A DNA stretch of 64,000 nucleotides, taken from positions 124,001 through 188,000 of the forward strand of contig NZ_JAENHN010000006.1 in assembly GCF_016595795.1 (NCBI RefSeq). Reading direction: 5' to 3'. The notes under the pieces were generated by a model. That model was not told the DNA's origin and searched no databases. It saw only the letters and a program-made list of their open reading frames with translations. Positions 8,661-17,510 of this stretch are shown in pieces; position 1 is the first letter of the stretch; every line of letters begins with the position of its first letter. The stretch is from Clostridium yunnanense (GTDB lineage Bacteria; Bacillota; Clostridia; Clostridiales; Clostridiaceae). The position numbers and the translations under genes were made by a program.

Positions 8661-9752
8661 TTATTTATTTTCCATATGATTTATTATTTCCACTACTTTT
8701 TCTTCACCTAACAGCTTTTTTATTGCATTAATGCAAATATCCAAACTACTCATTATACTCGAACCTATCATTATTCTCCCATTATCAACCAATGACTTAT
8801 TAACAATCTTAACATTCGGACAGATCTCTTGAATTTTACTTCTTAACTTAGAATGTACAGCTACAGGCATGTCTTTTATCAAATTCGATCTTGCAAGTAA
8901 CATTATACCAGAATCTATTACTAAAACCATCTCACATTCATAATAACATCGCTTCAAAAAATCACTTAGTTTTTGATTATTCAAAATATCATCGTTATAT
9001 TTTCCACTTGGTATAATGAGGATATTAGGACAATCACTTTCAGAAAAAGCTAAGTTTGCAGAAAGCTTAAATCCACTAGAAGTTTCTATCATACCCTCTT
9101 CAATACCAATTGTATTAACATCAAATATATTTTTATCGTGTATTTTATTAGCTAAAGAAAATATCTCAATTGGCCCACTTATACTTAGTAAATCCGCCCC
9201 TTCTAGGGCTATGATCGATACATTTTTATTCTCACAGTTCTCTTCTACAAGAAATTTTTCTTTAGTTAATTTAAAAGTTATATCATTTCCGTGTCTTGCA
9301 ACAGCCTCAAAGCCTAACTTTAAAAAAGACTCTTGAGATTTCTTGTTTGAAACTGTATCCATAATAACAAGACCACCAAACTCATAAAAAAAGTACTCTA
9401 AAATAAGCTTTGTAGCTTCGGCTCCATAACCTTGTCCCCTATGACTAGACTCTATCTTTAAATTAAATCTGGCAATCTTTGTAGCTGAATCATAGCCATG
9501 AAAACTTACTTCACCCACCGGTATATCTTCTTTATTAAAAATCAAACAATAAAAGTTTTTTCCATCAGTAGGCATGACCATTTTCTTATAGAAGTTTTCC
9601 CACTTATCTTCTTGAAATGCAAATACACCACCTATATCTTTCATTGTTTCATAATCACACCATAATCGCTTTACATAATTTAATTCTTCAAACTTTGGTT
9701 GCTTTATATAAACTAATTTTCCATCTCTTCTATATAAATCACTAATTTTCAT
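8661..9752 (-). CDS. Fusion: GNAT acetyltransferase + DJ-1/PfpI-like domain
   Basis: A 363-residue two-domain protein. Residues 1-165 are a GNAT N-acetyltransferase with the acetyl-CoA loop RGQGYG at 105-110 and the usual LGFE end. Residues ~178-360 resemble the DJ-1/PfpI (class I glutaminase-like) sensor domain found at the front of AraC-type regulators. The position that normally holds the nucleophilic cysteine reads IDSG, with Asp280 in place of Cys, so a catalytic thiol is absent. There is no helix-turn-helix. Substrate and ligand are unknown; a ligand-controlled acetyltransferase is one possibility. The gene is divergent from the XRE-pot operon. Confidence 0.75.
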   Translation of the reverse strand: MKISDLYRRDGKLVYIKQPKFEELNYVKRLWCDYETMKDIGGVFAFQEDKWENFYKKMVMPTDGKNFYCLIFNKEDIPVGEVSFHGYDSATKIARFNLKIESSHRGQGYGAEATKLILEYFFYEFGGLVIMDTVSNKKSQESFLKLGFEAVARHGNDITFKLTKEKFLVEENCENKNVSIIALEGADLLSISGPIEIFSLANKIHDKNIFDVNTIGIEEGMIETSSGFKLSANLAFSESDCPNILIIPSGKYNDDILNNQKLSDFLKRCYYECEMVLVIDSGIMLLARSNLIKDMPVAVHSKLRSKIQEICPNVKIVNKSLVDNGRIMIGSSIMSSLDICINAIKKLLGEEKVVEIINHMENK

Positions 9753-10072
9753 AAAAAATCACCCAATTTCCATATTTAAAACTTATACTTGTAATATTTT
9801 CATAAACTAATTATATATCAATAACATTACTTTTAATATAATAATCTTTACATTACCATCATTATTTTGACCAAAAAATTCTTACATTAAATATAGTTTA
9901 GACCTGCTCAAAAAATAATGAGTTCAGAGTATTTACTCTATATATGTAATATTTTCCACTACGCTTAAGAATATTGTTGAAATTAAGAGGTTATGAAGGA
10001 GATGCTATATAAGCGAGCTATTTTACCTTGATTCTGAAAAATAAACAAATTTTACTTTTTTTCTTAAAAGTA

Positions 10073-10101
10073 TTGATTTAGTTAGCAAAAATTAATATAA
10101 T
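10073..10101 (+). promoter_or_regulatory. Sigma-A-type promoter of the XRE-pot operon
   Basis: TTGATT (10073-10078) and a perfect TATAAT (10096-10101) are separated by 17 bases. Transcription should start near 10108, about 83 bases before the regulator's ATG. Confidence 0.75.
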
Positions 10102-10108
10102 AACCTTG

Positions 10109-10143
10109 TTTGTTTAGTAATTATAAACAATTTGTTTAGTAAT
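10109..10143 (+). promoter_or_regulatory. Candidate operator: two direct repeats spaced 22 bp
   Basis: TTTGTTTAGTAAT occurs at 10109-10121 and again at 10131-10143, two helical turns apart. The region between also makes the odd palindrome AAACAA-T-TTGTTT (10125-10137). It lies at and just after the predicted start of transcription, where a repressor would block. Autoregulation by the XRE-cupin protein encoded next is inferred. Confidence 0.55.
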
Positions 10144-10190
10144 ACGTGTGTGTAACTTTTTACCTACTATAAAAATGGAGGATATGCAGC

Positions 10191-10730
10191 ATGCAAATTG
10201 GAGATAAAATTCGAAGATTAAGGATTGAAAAACAACTTACACAAGAAGAACTTGCAAATAGATGTGAACTTTCAAAAGGTTTTATATCTCAGCTGGAAAA
10301 CGACCTAACATCCCCTTCAATTGCGACGCTAATGGATATTCTAGAAATTCTCGGAACGAATCTAACAGAATTCTTCAGTGATGATTCAAATGAAAAGATA
10401 ACCTTCACATATGATGACATGTTTGAAACTGAAAGTGAAGAACTAAAATATAAGCTTATGTGGCTAGTTCCAAATGCACAAAAAAATGCTATGGAGCCAA
10501 TAATGATAACTCTTGAGCCTGGTGGAAGATATGTAGAAGAAGAACCACATGAAGGAGAAGAGTTTGGTTTCGTTTTATGTGGGAACATTAATCTTCACTT
10601 AGGTGATAGAAAAGTAAAGTTAAAAAAAGGCGAGAGTTTTTACTTCAAACCTAAGGCTAATCATTTCATCTCAAATTGCGGTAAAACAGAAGCTAAGGTT
10701 ATTTGGGTAAGTACTCCTCCTTCATTCTAA
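10191..10730 (+). CDS. XRE-family regulator with cupin domain (PuuR-like)
   Basis: A 179-residue regulator. Residues 1-65 are an XRE helix-turn-helix ([20 protein letters not shown] and [10 protein letters not shown]) and residues ~105-175 a cupin ([21 protein letters not shown]) that probably binds a small ligand. This architecture with a following potABCD is a common arrangement for polyamine-responsive regulators. It is the first gene of the operon; its stop is 20 bases before the potA start. Repression of its own operon in response to polyamines is inferred. Confidence 0.88.
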   Translation: MQIGDKIRRLRIEKQLTQEELANRCELSKGFISQLENDLTSPSIATLMDILEILGTNLTEFFSDDSNEKITFTYDDMFETESEELKYKLMWLVPNAQKNAMEPIMITLEPGGRYVEEEPHEGEEFGFVLCGNINLHLGDRKVKLKKGESFYFKPKANHFISNCGKTEAKVIWVSTPPSF

Positions 10731-10750
10731 ATATAAGAGAGGTGTTTATT

Positions 10751-11797
10751 TTGAATGATAATATTCTTGAAATTAAAAATGTATCAAAAAGCTTCAATAA
10801 TATAAAGATAATTGATGATTTAAATCTAAGTATTAAAAAAAATGAATTCTTAACTCTTCTTGGTCCAAGTGGTTGTGGCAAGACAACTACTTTAAAAATG
10901 TTAGCAGGTTTTGAAAGCGTTGATGTTGGAACAATATCTTTTGAAGGAAATGATATTAATAATGTTCAGCCTTATAATAGACAGATTAATACTGTATTTC
11001 AAAATTACGCTCTTTTCCCTCATCTAAACGTTTATGATAACATTGCTTTTGGCCTTAAAATAAAGAGACTCTCTAAATCAACAATTAAAGAAAAAGTTAC
11101 ATCAATTTTGAAATTAGTTGCTTTAGAAGGCTTCGAAAAAAGAGATATAGATTCTCTTAGCGGTGGTCAGCAACAGAGAGTAGCAATTGCTAGAGCTTTA
11201 GTAAATGAACCTAAGGTACTATTATTAGACGAACCACTTGGAGCTCTAGATCTTAAACTAAGAAAAGAAATGCAATTAGAGTTAAAAAACATACAACAAA
11301 AACTAGGCATCACTTTTGTTTTTGTAACCCATGACCAAGAAGAAGCACTTACTATGTCTGATACTATTGTTGTTATGGATAAGGGAATAGTACAGCAAAT
11401 GGGAACCCCTGAAGATATCTATAACGAACCAATAAACTCATTTGTAGCTAAGTTTATTGGTGAAAGTAATATAGTTGATGGAGTTATGTTAAAAGATTAT
11501 AGAGTTAAGTTCTGTGATAGTGAATTTGAATGCGTTGACAAAGGTTTTTCAAGTAATGAAAATGTAGATGTTGTTATAAGACCAGAAGATATAAAGATAG
11601 TTGATTCTGAAAAGGGAATGCTTAATGGAAAAGTCACTTCAGTTATTTTTAAAGGAGTTCATTACGAACTGGAAGTTCTAGAACAAGATAGAAAATGGCT
11701 GATACACAATACAAAAAGTGCTCCAATCGGCTCAATTATAGGGCTAAATATTCATCCTGAAGATATACATATAATGAAAAAAAGGATAACTACATAG
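10751..11797 (+). CDS. potA: Spermidine/putrescine ABC transporter ATPase PotA
   Basis: A 348-residue ABC ATPase. Walker [10 protein letters not shown] is at 38-46, the signature [15 protein letters not shown] follows at about 136-150, and Walker [13 protein letters not shown] at about 157-168. The C-terminal ~100 residues form the TOBE-type regulatory domain expected of PotA. The start is TTG at 10751 with AGAGAGGTG upstream; an earlier in-frame ATG overlaps the regulator gene and has no ribosome binding site. The stop overlaps the potB GTG by one base. It powers polyamine import at the inner face of the membrane. Confidence 0.93.
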   Translation: MNDNILEIKNVSKSFNNIKIIDDLNLSIKKNEFLTLLGPSGCGKTTTLKMLAGFESVDVGTISFEGNDINNVQPYNRQINTVFQNYALFPHLNVYDNIAFGLKIKRLSKSTIKEKVTSILKLVALEGFEKRDIDSLSGGQQQRVAIARALVNEPKVLLLDEPLGALDLKLRKEMQLELKNIQQKLGITFVFVTHDQEEALTMSDTIVVMDKGIVQQMGTPEDIYNEPINSFVAKFIGESNIVDGVMLKDYRVKFCDSEFECVDKGFSSNENVDVVIRPEDIKIVDSEKGMLNGKVTSVIFKGVHYELEVLEQDRKWLIHNTKSAPIGSIIGLNIHPEDIHIMKKRITT

Positions 11798-12633
11798 TGA
11801 GAAAGCGTTCCTATGCTGCTTACCCATATTTTATTTGGAGTATACTTTTTATTGTAATCCCCCTTTTTATGGTCTTATTCTTTAGTTTCACGAAAAAAGT
11901 TGACGGTTCCTTTGTGTTTTCTATGGACAACTATCACAAACTTATTAATCCAGTATATTTAAAAGTTTTTTGGAGATCAATTTATCTTGCTTTTATTTCT
12001 ACTTTATTATGTCTTATAATTGGGTACCCCGCTGCATACTTTATTTCAAAAATAAACTTAAAAAGAAGAAATCTATTTATACTATTATTCATTTTACCAA
12101 TGTGGATGAATTTTCTTCTAAGAACCTATGCCTGGATGTCTATACTGGGGAAAAACGGATTTATAAATACCCTATTAATTAAGATAGGTCTTCCATCAAT
12201 AACTTTATTATACACTGACTCTGCTGTACTTTTAGGTATGGTGTACAACTTTCTTCCTTATATGGTACTTCCAATATACACAGTAATAATAAAAATAGAC
12301 GAAAACCTTATAAACGCAGCACAGGATTTAGGAGCAAATAAAGTTCAAGTTTTTAGCAAGGTAATATTCCCGCTTACTGTACCAGGGGTTATATCAGGGA
12401 TAACTATGGTATTTATGCCTGCAGTAACAACCTTTGTAATTTCAAGACTTCTTGGTGGCGGTCAATATATGCTTTTAGGAAATCTTATAGAGCAGCAATT
12501 TACTAATATAGGAGACTGGAATTTTGGTTCTGCTATTTCTATATTTATGATGCTTATAATACTACTCTCAATGGCTATTATGACTAAATTTGATGGAGAT
12601 GAAAATAAAGAAGGTGGTGGACAAGTATGGTAA
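11797..12633 (+). CDS. potB: Spermidine/putrescine ABC transporter permease PotB
   Basis: A 278-residue permease with six membrane segments and the conserved cytoplasmic loop INAAQDLGANKVQVFSKV that docks on the ATPase. It starts at a GTG overlapping the potA stop, and overlaps potC by seven bases, indicating translational coupling. Confidence 0.92.
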   Translation: MRKRSYAAYPYFIWSILFIVIPLFMVLFFSFTKKVDGSFVFSMDNYHKLINPVYLKVFWRSIYLAFISTLLCLIIGYPAAYFISKINLKRRNLFILLFILPMWMNFLLRTYAWMSILGKNGFINTLLIKIGLPSITLLYTDSAVLLGMVYNFLPYMVLPIYTVIIKIDENLINAAQDLGANKVQVFSKVIFPLTVPGVISGITMVFMPAVTTFVISRLLGGGQYMLLGNLIEQQFTNIGDWNFGSAISIFMMLIILLSMAIMTKFDGDENKEGGGQVW

Positions 12634-13403
12634 AAAAATTAGGATCTAAATTTTATTTATTCTTAGTTTTTTTATTCTTATACGCTCCCATAATTGTATT
12701 GATTATATTTTCATTTAACAATTCAAAATCTATGGCCGTATGGGAAGGTTTCACTTTCAAGTGGTATAAAGAACTTATTAGTGACGATAGAATTTTAACT
12801 GCGCTTTACTATACTTTAAGTGTAGCCATTATATCCGCAACAGTGTCAACAGTTGTTGGAACTTTAAGCTCTATTGGTATATTTAAGATGAGAGGATTAA
12901 GTAAAAAAATAATTCTTAATATAAACTATCTTCCAGTTTTAAATCCCGATATAGTTACAGGAATTGCTTTGATGAGTCTATTTGCTTTCTTTAGTTTTAA
13001 GTTTGGATTTACTACTATGCTTTTAGCACATATAACCTTTAACTTACCATATGTAATATTATCAGTGCTGCCCAAACTTAAGCAGTTACCGAGTAATATC
13101 GAAGAAGCAGCTATGGATCTCGGCGCTACTCCAAGCTACACACTTAGAAAAGTCATATTACCACAAATCAAGCCTGGAATAATATCTGGCTTTTTAATAG
13201 CATTTACTATGTCAATCGATGATTTTGTAATAAGTTTTTTCACTACTGGCTCAGGAGTTACTAATCTTTCTATAGAGGTATATTCTATGGCTAAGAGAGG
13301 CATAAAACCTGAAATAAATGCATTATCCACATTAATGTTCATTGTAGTTTTAACTTTACTATTGATAGTTAATAGGAAAGAATCTTTGATAAGAGGTGAA
13401 TAA
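12627..13403 (+). CDS. potC: Spermidine/putrescine ABC transporter permease PotC
   Basis: A 258-residue permease, partner of PotB, with six membrane segments and the docking loop EEAAMDLGATPSYTLRKV. The ATG lies within the end of potB after GGTGGTGG. The stop is one base before the preferred potD start. Confidence 0.92.
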   Translation: MVKKLGSKFYLFLVFLFLYAPIIVLIIFSFNNSKSMAVWEGFTFKWYKELISDDRILTALYYTLSVAIISATVSTVVGTLSSIGIFKMRGLSKKIILNINYLPVLNPDIVTGIALMSLFAFFSFKFGFTTMLLAHITFNLPYVILSVLPKLKQLPSNIEEAAMDLGATPSYTLRKVILPQIKPGIISGFLIAFTMSIDDFVISFFTTGSGVTNLSIEVYSMAKRGIKPEINALSTLMFIVVLTLLLIVNRKESLIRGE

Positions 13404-13404
13404 A

Positions 13405-14463
13405 TTGATTAAAATTAGAAAAATAATCCCACTAATTGCTACACTTGTAATTTGTACTTCATTATTTGCTGGGTGTAACAATAAATCTAACGAATCAGGT
13501 AAAACAGTATTAAATGTATATAATGTTGGTGATTACATTGATGAAGATCTATTAAAGAAATTTGAAGATAAAACCGGAATAAAAGTTAATTATGAAACCT
13601 ATGATACAAATGAAATTATGTACCAAAAATTAAAAGGTGGAAATTCTAGTTATGATATAGTTGTACCTTCTGATTATATGGTAGAAAAAATGATTAAGGA
13701 AAATATGCTTGAGAAAATAGACTTTGACAAAGTTGAAAATTATAAGAATATAGACGAAAAGTTCAAAAATCTTTCTTATGATCCAAAAAATGAATACTCT
13801 GTTCCTTATATGTGGGGAACATATGGAATTATATACAACAAAAAATTAGTTAAAGATCCAGTGGATAGCTGGAATATACTTTGGAATCAAAAGTATAAAG
13901 GACAAATCTTTATGATAGAATCTATAAGAGATTCTATAGGAGTATCGCTTAGGAGACTTGGTTATTCACTTAACACAACTAAGGATGATGAGATAACAAA
14001 AGCTAAAGAAGATTTAATAAAACAAAAACCATTAGTACTTGCATACGTAAATGATGAAGTAAAAGATAGAATAGTTGCAGAAGAGGCTGCTCTTGCAGTT
14101 GTTTATTCAGGTGATGCTGTAACAATGAAGCAAAAAAACTCAAACCTAGAGTATGTTATTCCAAAGGAAGGAAGCAACAAATGGTTTGATACTTTATGTA
14201 TACCAAAGAACGCTAAGCATAAAGCTGAAGCAGAACAATTTATAAACTTCCTACTAGACCCTGAAGTATCTAAACAGAATACACAATATATTGGTTACTC
14301 TACTCCAAATAAAGCCGCTTTAGAATTGTTGGATGATAAAATAAAGAATGACCCTACTGCTTATCCTTCTGATGATATATTAAAGAAGTGCGAAGTTTTT
14401 GTTGATCTTGGAGAAAATCTAAAAAAATATGATGATGCTTGGTTGCAAGTTAAATCAAATTAA
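13405..14463 (+). CDS. potD: Spermidine/putrescine-binding lipoprotein PotD
   Basis: The substrate-binding subunit, 352 residues, with a signal peptide ending in the lipobox LFAGC, so it is lipid-anchored outside the membrane. The mature part is a type 2 periplasmic-binding fold (VPSDYMVEKM, VPYMWGTYGI). The TTG at 13405 has AAGAGGTG six bases upstream; a GTG at 13396 lies within that site. It is the last gene of the operon and is followed by a strong terminator. Confidence 0.92.
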   Translation: MIKIRKIIPLIATLVICTSLFAGCNNKSNESGKTVLNVYNVGDYIDEDLLKKFEDKTGIKVNYETYDTNEIMYQKLKGGNSSYDIVVPSDYMVEKMIKENMLEKIDFDKVENYKNIDEKFKNLSYDPKNEYSVPYMWGTYGIIYNKKLVKDPVDSWNILWNQKYKGQIFMIESIRDSIGVSLRRLGYSLNTTKDDEITKAKEDLIKQKPLVLAYVNDEVKDRIVAEEAALAVVYSGDAVTMKQKNSNLEYVIPKEGSNKWFDTLCIPKNAKHKAEAEQFINFLLDPEVSKQNTQYIGYSTPNKAALELLDDKIKNDPTAYPSDDILKKCEVFVDLGENLKKYDDAWLQVKSN

Positions 14464-14487
14464 AAAAAGCCTTTATAGGCTTTTTTT
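14462..14487. terminator. Bidirectional terminator potD/ndk
   Basis: AAAAAAAGCCT and AGGCTTTTTTT pair around a TTAT loop. It closes the pot operon and the convergent ndk. Confidence 0.9.
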
Positions 14488-14902
14488 ATTGTTCAAATTC
14501 AGGAAACCATAGATTGATTTCTTTTTGAGCACTCTCTCTACAGTCAGAGGCATGCACTGAGTTTTCAGTTTTGTTTACACCAAACTTTTTTCTTATAGTT
14601 CCATACTCAGCCATTTCAGGATTTGTGTTACCGTTTATCTTTCTTACTTTTTCTACAGCCCCTTGTCCTTCAAGTATCATAGCAACTAATGGGCTTCTTG
14701 TAATGTATTTCAATAATTCATCAAAAAATACTTTGCCGTCATGCTCCGCATAATGCACCCTAGCCAATTCTTCATTAACTTTAACCATTTTAAGCCCAAT
14801 TACCCTAAGGCCATTACTCTCATATAGATCAATTATTTTTCCCGTTACGTGTCGCTCCACTGCATCAGGCTTTATAAGAACCAAACTTCTTTCGATATCC
14901 AT
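14486..14902 (-). CDS. ndk: Nucleoside diphosphate kinase
   Basis: A 138-residue enzyme that transfers the terminal phosphate of ATP to nucleoside diphosphates. The phospho-accepting His117 sits in NSVHASD, and RSLVLIKPDAV opens the fold. The length is standard. The start is ATG at 14902, preceded by AGGAGGTG; a GTG nine bases upstream lies in that site. It is monocistronic. Confidence 0.96.
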   Translation of the reverse strand: MDIERSLVLIKPDAVERHVTGKIIDLYESNGLRVIGLKMVKVNEELARVHYAEHDGKVFFDELLKYITRSPLVAMILEGQGAVEKVRKINGNTNPEMAEYGTIRKKFGVNKTENSVHASDCRESAQKEINLWFPEFEQ

Positions 14903-15148
14903 TACCTTCACCTCCTGTAAATGTTTTCTAATATTATTATACTTATTAGGGATTGTATTGTAAATATTTTTAAAATTACTCCATCATTGTAATTTTTACT
15001 CATTTTCATAAAAAATAAACATAAATATAATTATAATTTTTACGATAATATAAATAAGATTATCTCATATGAATCTTTAGGTTATATTTTCAATTGTTAA
15101 GACCTACAAAAATCTGTTATAATTCTATTAAATAAATCTTGAGGAGGA

Positions 15149-15424
15149 ATGAGTGTGATAAGATATCATATCATTGTCCAAGGAAGGGTTCAAGGAGTAG
15201 GTTTTAGATACTTCGTTCAATATACAGCCTCTTTACTTAACATAACTGGTACTGCCACAAATCTTGACAATGGCGATGTAGAGATTTTTGCTCAGGGTGA
15301 CAACGAACACGTAGACGCTTTTTTAGCTAGGGTTAAGAGAGGAAATGGTTTTTCAAGGGTTATTGAATGTAATGTAGAAGAGATTCCTTCACTCGAAAAA
15401 GAAAAGTCTTTCAGGATTGTTTAG
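15149..15424 (+). CDS. acyP: Acylphosphatase
   Basis: About 90 residues, matching small acylphosphatases that hydrolyse acyl phosphates. The phosphate-binding loop GRVQGVGFR with its catalytic Arg and the later Asn in ATNLDNGDVEI are present. The ATG at 15149 directly abuts GGAGGA; the GTG at 15155 has seven-base spacing and may be the real start, shortening the protein by two residues. Terminators isolate the gene. Confidence 0.93.
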   Translation: MSVIRYHIIVQGRVQGVGFRYFVQYTASLLNITGTATNLDNGDVEIFAQGDNEHVDAFLARVKRGNGFSRVIECNVEEIPSLEKEKSFRIV

Positions 15425-15429
15425 ATTAC

Positions 15430-15479
15430 AAAAAGTAGAGTCTTTATCTATTCTTAATAGGACAAAGACTCTACTTTTT
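15430..15479. terminator. Terminator acyP/speE
   Basis: The 16-base arms AAAAAGTAGAGTCTTT and AAAGACTCTACTTTTT form a strong hairpin with an 18-base loop, followed by T residues. Confidence 0.9.
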
Positions 15480-15565
15480 TTAACTATATAGAATTATTGT
15501 TTTTCATATACCTAGTTACATAATAGTTAACAGATATAATATTATAGCGCAATTATAAGTTGTAA

Positions 15566-16417
15566 CTATTCCTCGGAATTAAGTTGTTCTACAACATAAT
15601 TTGGAAGCGCAAAAGCACCTACATGTATGTTCTTGTTATAGTATTTAGTTTTTAATCCACGTTTCTCAAAGTTTGCTTCTTTAAAATCCTTTATAGGATG
15701 AAGTTCCTTTGATGCAAAACCAAATAACCAATGTCCAGATGCATAAGTCGGCATATGGTATTGATATGCCTCACATATTGGGAATATCTTCTTAAGCTTT
15801 GAGTACGCTCTTTTCATCTCTCTTGAATTATTAGGATAATACGGACTTTCACCTTGATTAACTAATATTCCTTTTTCAGTAAGAGCCTTAAAGCAGTTGT
15901 TATAAAAATCTACTGTAAATAATCCTTCTCCTGGACCGATAGGATCTGTAGAGTCAACTATTATAAGGTCATACTCAGCTATCTTTCCTTCAACAAACTT
16001 TATTCCATCTTCGAAGTACAGATTAACTCTTGGATCATCAAGTTTACATGCAGTGAAAGGTAAAAATTCTTTAGATGCTTTAACAACAACTTCATCTATT
16101 TCTACCATATCTATCTTTTCTATAGTCTCATATCTAGTTAATTCTCTTACAGTTCCACCATCACCAGCACCAATTACTAGAACTTTTTTTATATTAGGGT
16201 TTGTAGAAAGAGCCACGTGAGTAATCATTTCATGATAAATGAATTCGTCTTTTTCAGTAACCATAGTCCAACCATCTATTACTAAAACTCTTCCAAATTC
16301 GTAAGTATCAATTACTTCTATTTCTTGGAATGGACTCTTCTCCGCATAGAGATGACTCTTTACCTTCATTGAAAACTTTACGTTAGGTGTCTGATTTTCT
16401 GTATACCACAATTCCAT
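15566..16417 (-). CDS. speE: Spermidine synthase
   Basis: A 283-residue aminopropyltransferase that moves the aminopropyl group of decarboxylated SAM to putrescine. It shows VLVIGAGDGGTVRELTRY for SAM binding, VEIDEVV, and the catalytic region IIVDSTDPIGPGEGLF. ATG at 16417 is seven bases after GGAGG. It follows speH by 17 bases in one operon, so the two steps are made together. Confidence 0.96.
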   Translation of the reverse strand: MELWYTENQTPNVKFSMKVKSHLYAEKSPFQEIEVIDTYEFGRVLVIDGWTMVTEKDEFIYHEMITHVALSTNPNIKKVLVIGAGDGGTVRELTRYETIEKIDMVEIDEVVVKASKEFLPFTACKLDDPRVNLYFEDGIKFVEGKIAEYDLIIVDSTDPIGPGEGLFTVDFYNNCFKALTEKGILVNQGESPYYPNNSREMKRAYSKLKKIFPICEAYQYHMPTYASGHWLFGFASKELHPIKDFKEANFEKRGLKTKYYNKNIHVGAFALPNYVVEQLNSEE

Positions 16418-16434
16418 TTCTATTCCTCCAAACA

Positions 16435-16857
16435 CTATTCATTCATTGGTTTATGTGTAACATCTACATTGTCATACTGACCATCAGAATAGTTCTTTAT
16501 CTTTTCAATTATTCCTCTTGATACCTCAGTTGATTCACTTCTTTCAGCCTTAAGCATATCCTCTAAATAGTTAAATGCTTTCCACGGATTAACGCTGTCG
16601 CCGCAAGTGTATAAATCAACAGAAGCATAACCATATTCAGGCCATGTGTGTATTGTTAAATGTGACTCTTGTATAATTACAGCTCCACTAACTCCCCATG
16701 GATTAAAGGTATGAAAACAACTTGTAACTATAGTTGCACCTGATCTTCTTGCAGCTTCATTCATGTACTCTTCAATCAAGCCATGATTACTTATTGTATC
16801 CTTGTCACAATTATAATACTCTACCAATATATGTCTTCCAAGTTGCTCAATTTTCAT
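16435..16857 (-). CDS. speH: S-adenosylmethionine decarboxylase proenzyme
   Basis: A 140-residue pyruvoyl enzyme of the short bacterial class. It self-cleaves at Glu64-Ser65 (ESHLTIHTWPEYGYASVDLY), giving the pyruvoyl prosthetic group; His70 and Cys85 are the expected catalytic residues. It supplies decarboxylated SAM to SpeE, encoded directly downstream. ATG follows AGGAGGGG. Confidence 0.96.
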   Translation of the reverse strand: MKIEQLGRHILVEYYNCDKDTISNHGLIEEYMNEAARRSGATIVTSCFHTFNPWGVSGAVIIQESHLTIHTWPEYGYASVDLYTCGDSVNPWKAFNYLEDMLKAERSESTEVSRGIIEKIKNYSDGQYDNVDVTHKPMNE

Positions 16858-17220
16858 TATAACCCCTCCTAATATTAAAGAAACTAATATTCAAATATTG
16901 AAATTTAATATGAATATTTAGCCATTTATCTTCTAAACTCAACTAAACTCTTGGTTTAATAAGTTTACTTTTACTAAACCAAGAGTTTATCAATATTAAG
17001 TACAAATAAAATATATCATATTTTAAAAATTTGTCAATAGATTTTGCGATTTACACATATTCTAACCATATCTTTTACTAATTCAACTCAATATTTTGCA
17101 ATTTGTTTTCACCTATGATTTAATAAATATATACTTATATTAAAGTTAAGGTAATTCTGGTAAAATGCGCTATTATTGAATTATTAGATTTAAATAAAAA
17201 AATAGACTGTTAAAAACAGT
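16858..17220. other. speHE upstream region
   Basis: This gap holds the speH promoter region, a 15-bp inverted repeat (separate entry) and, at its right end, the terminator of the small gene at 17221. No further small gene was found. Confidence 0.5.
16944..16989 (-). promoter_or_regulatory. 15-bp perfect inverted repeat upstream of speHE
   Basis: TAAACTCTTGGTTTA (16944-16958) and TAAACCAAGAGTTTA (16975-16989) are perfectly complementary around a 16-base loop, 87 bases before the speH start. No T-run follows in the direction of speH, so it is not an ordinary terminator. It could be a leader-RNA switch or an operator for polyamine or methionine control; both are inference. Confidence 0.5.
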
Positions 17221-17225
17221 CTATT
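17201..17225 (-). terminator. Terminator of the spore-protein-like small gene
   Basis: AATAGACTGTT and AACAGTCTATT pair around a three-base loop and a T-run follows on the minus strand. The right arm overlaps the stop codon of the gene. Confidence 0.85.
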
Positions 17226-17394
17226 CATTAGTATCAGTATGCACTGGTCTAGGCTTATTTTTCCCTAACTTTCTTGATTCCTTTGAGTATCCAATCTCAT
17301 TTGCAGTTTCTATTTTCATTTTCTCTAATTCTTTTTTTGTTTTAGGATTCGACTTCTTATTATTTTTGCTATTCTTATTATTTTTATGAGACAT
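17221..17394 (-). CDS. Small acid-soluble-spore-protein-like protein, 57 residues
   Basis: ATG at 17394 is ten bases after AAGGAG and reads 57 codons to a TAG at 17221. The first 18 residues are almost only Asn, Lys and Ser. The middle, ELEKMKIETANEIGYS, resembles the first helix of alpha/beta-type small acid-soluble spore proteins (usual pattern LxxMKxExAxExG). The second SASP motif is missing; instead the tail is Lys/Pro/Thr rich. With its own ribosome binding site and terminator, this is a real gene. A DNA-binding spore-core role is inferred from the partial motif. Confidence 0.65.
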   Translation of the reverse strand: MSHKNNKNSKNNKKSNPKTKKELEKMKIETANEIGYSKESRKLGKNKPRPVHTDTNE

Positions 17395-17510
17395 AGGTAT
17401 ATCACTCCTTAAAAGCTACTATTGTAATACTAATCAACACGATATTAGTATTAGTACTTTTTTATAGCCTATACATGAAACATATTAACAAAGAAAGAAC
17501 TTCTGCCCTT

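Larger units (their letters stand above)
9753..10190. other. Intergenic region upstream of the XRE-pot operon
   Basis: This 438-base divergent gap contains the pot operon promoter and repeats described separately. The left half is AT-rich without clear structure. A nine-codon reading frame near 9994 abuts its GGAG and is not convincing. Confidence 0.5.

Noticed and set aside
8661-9752. Two separate genes (GNAT and DJ-1-like) instead of a fusion
   Set aside because: There is no stop, start or ribosome binding site between the domains around residues 165-180.
9985-10030. A nine-codon frame after GAAGGAG upstream of the XRE gene as a leader peptide
   Set aside because: The GGAG directly abuts the ATG, leaving no spacing, and it is upstream of the predicted transcription start.
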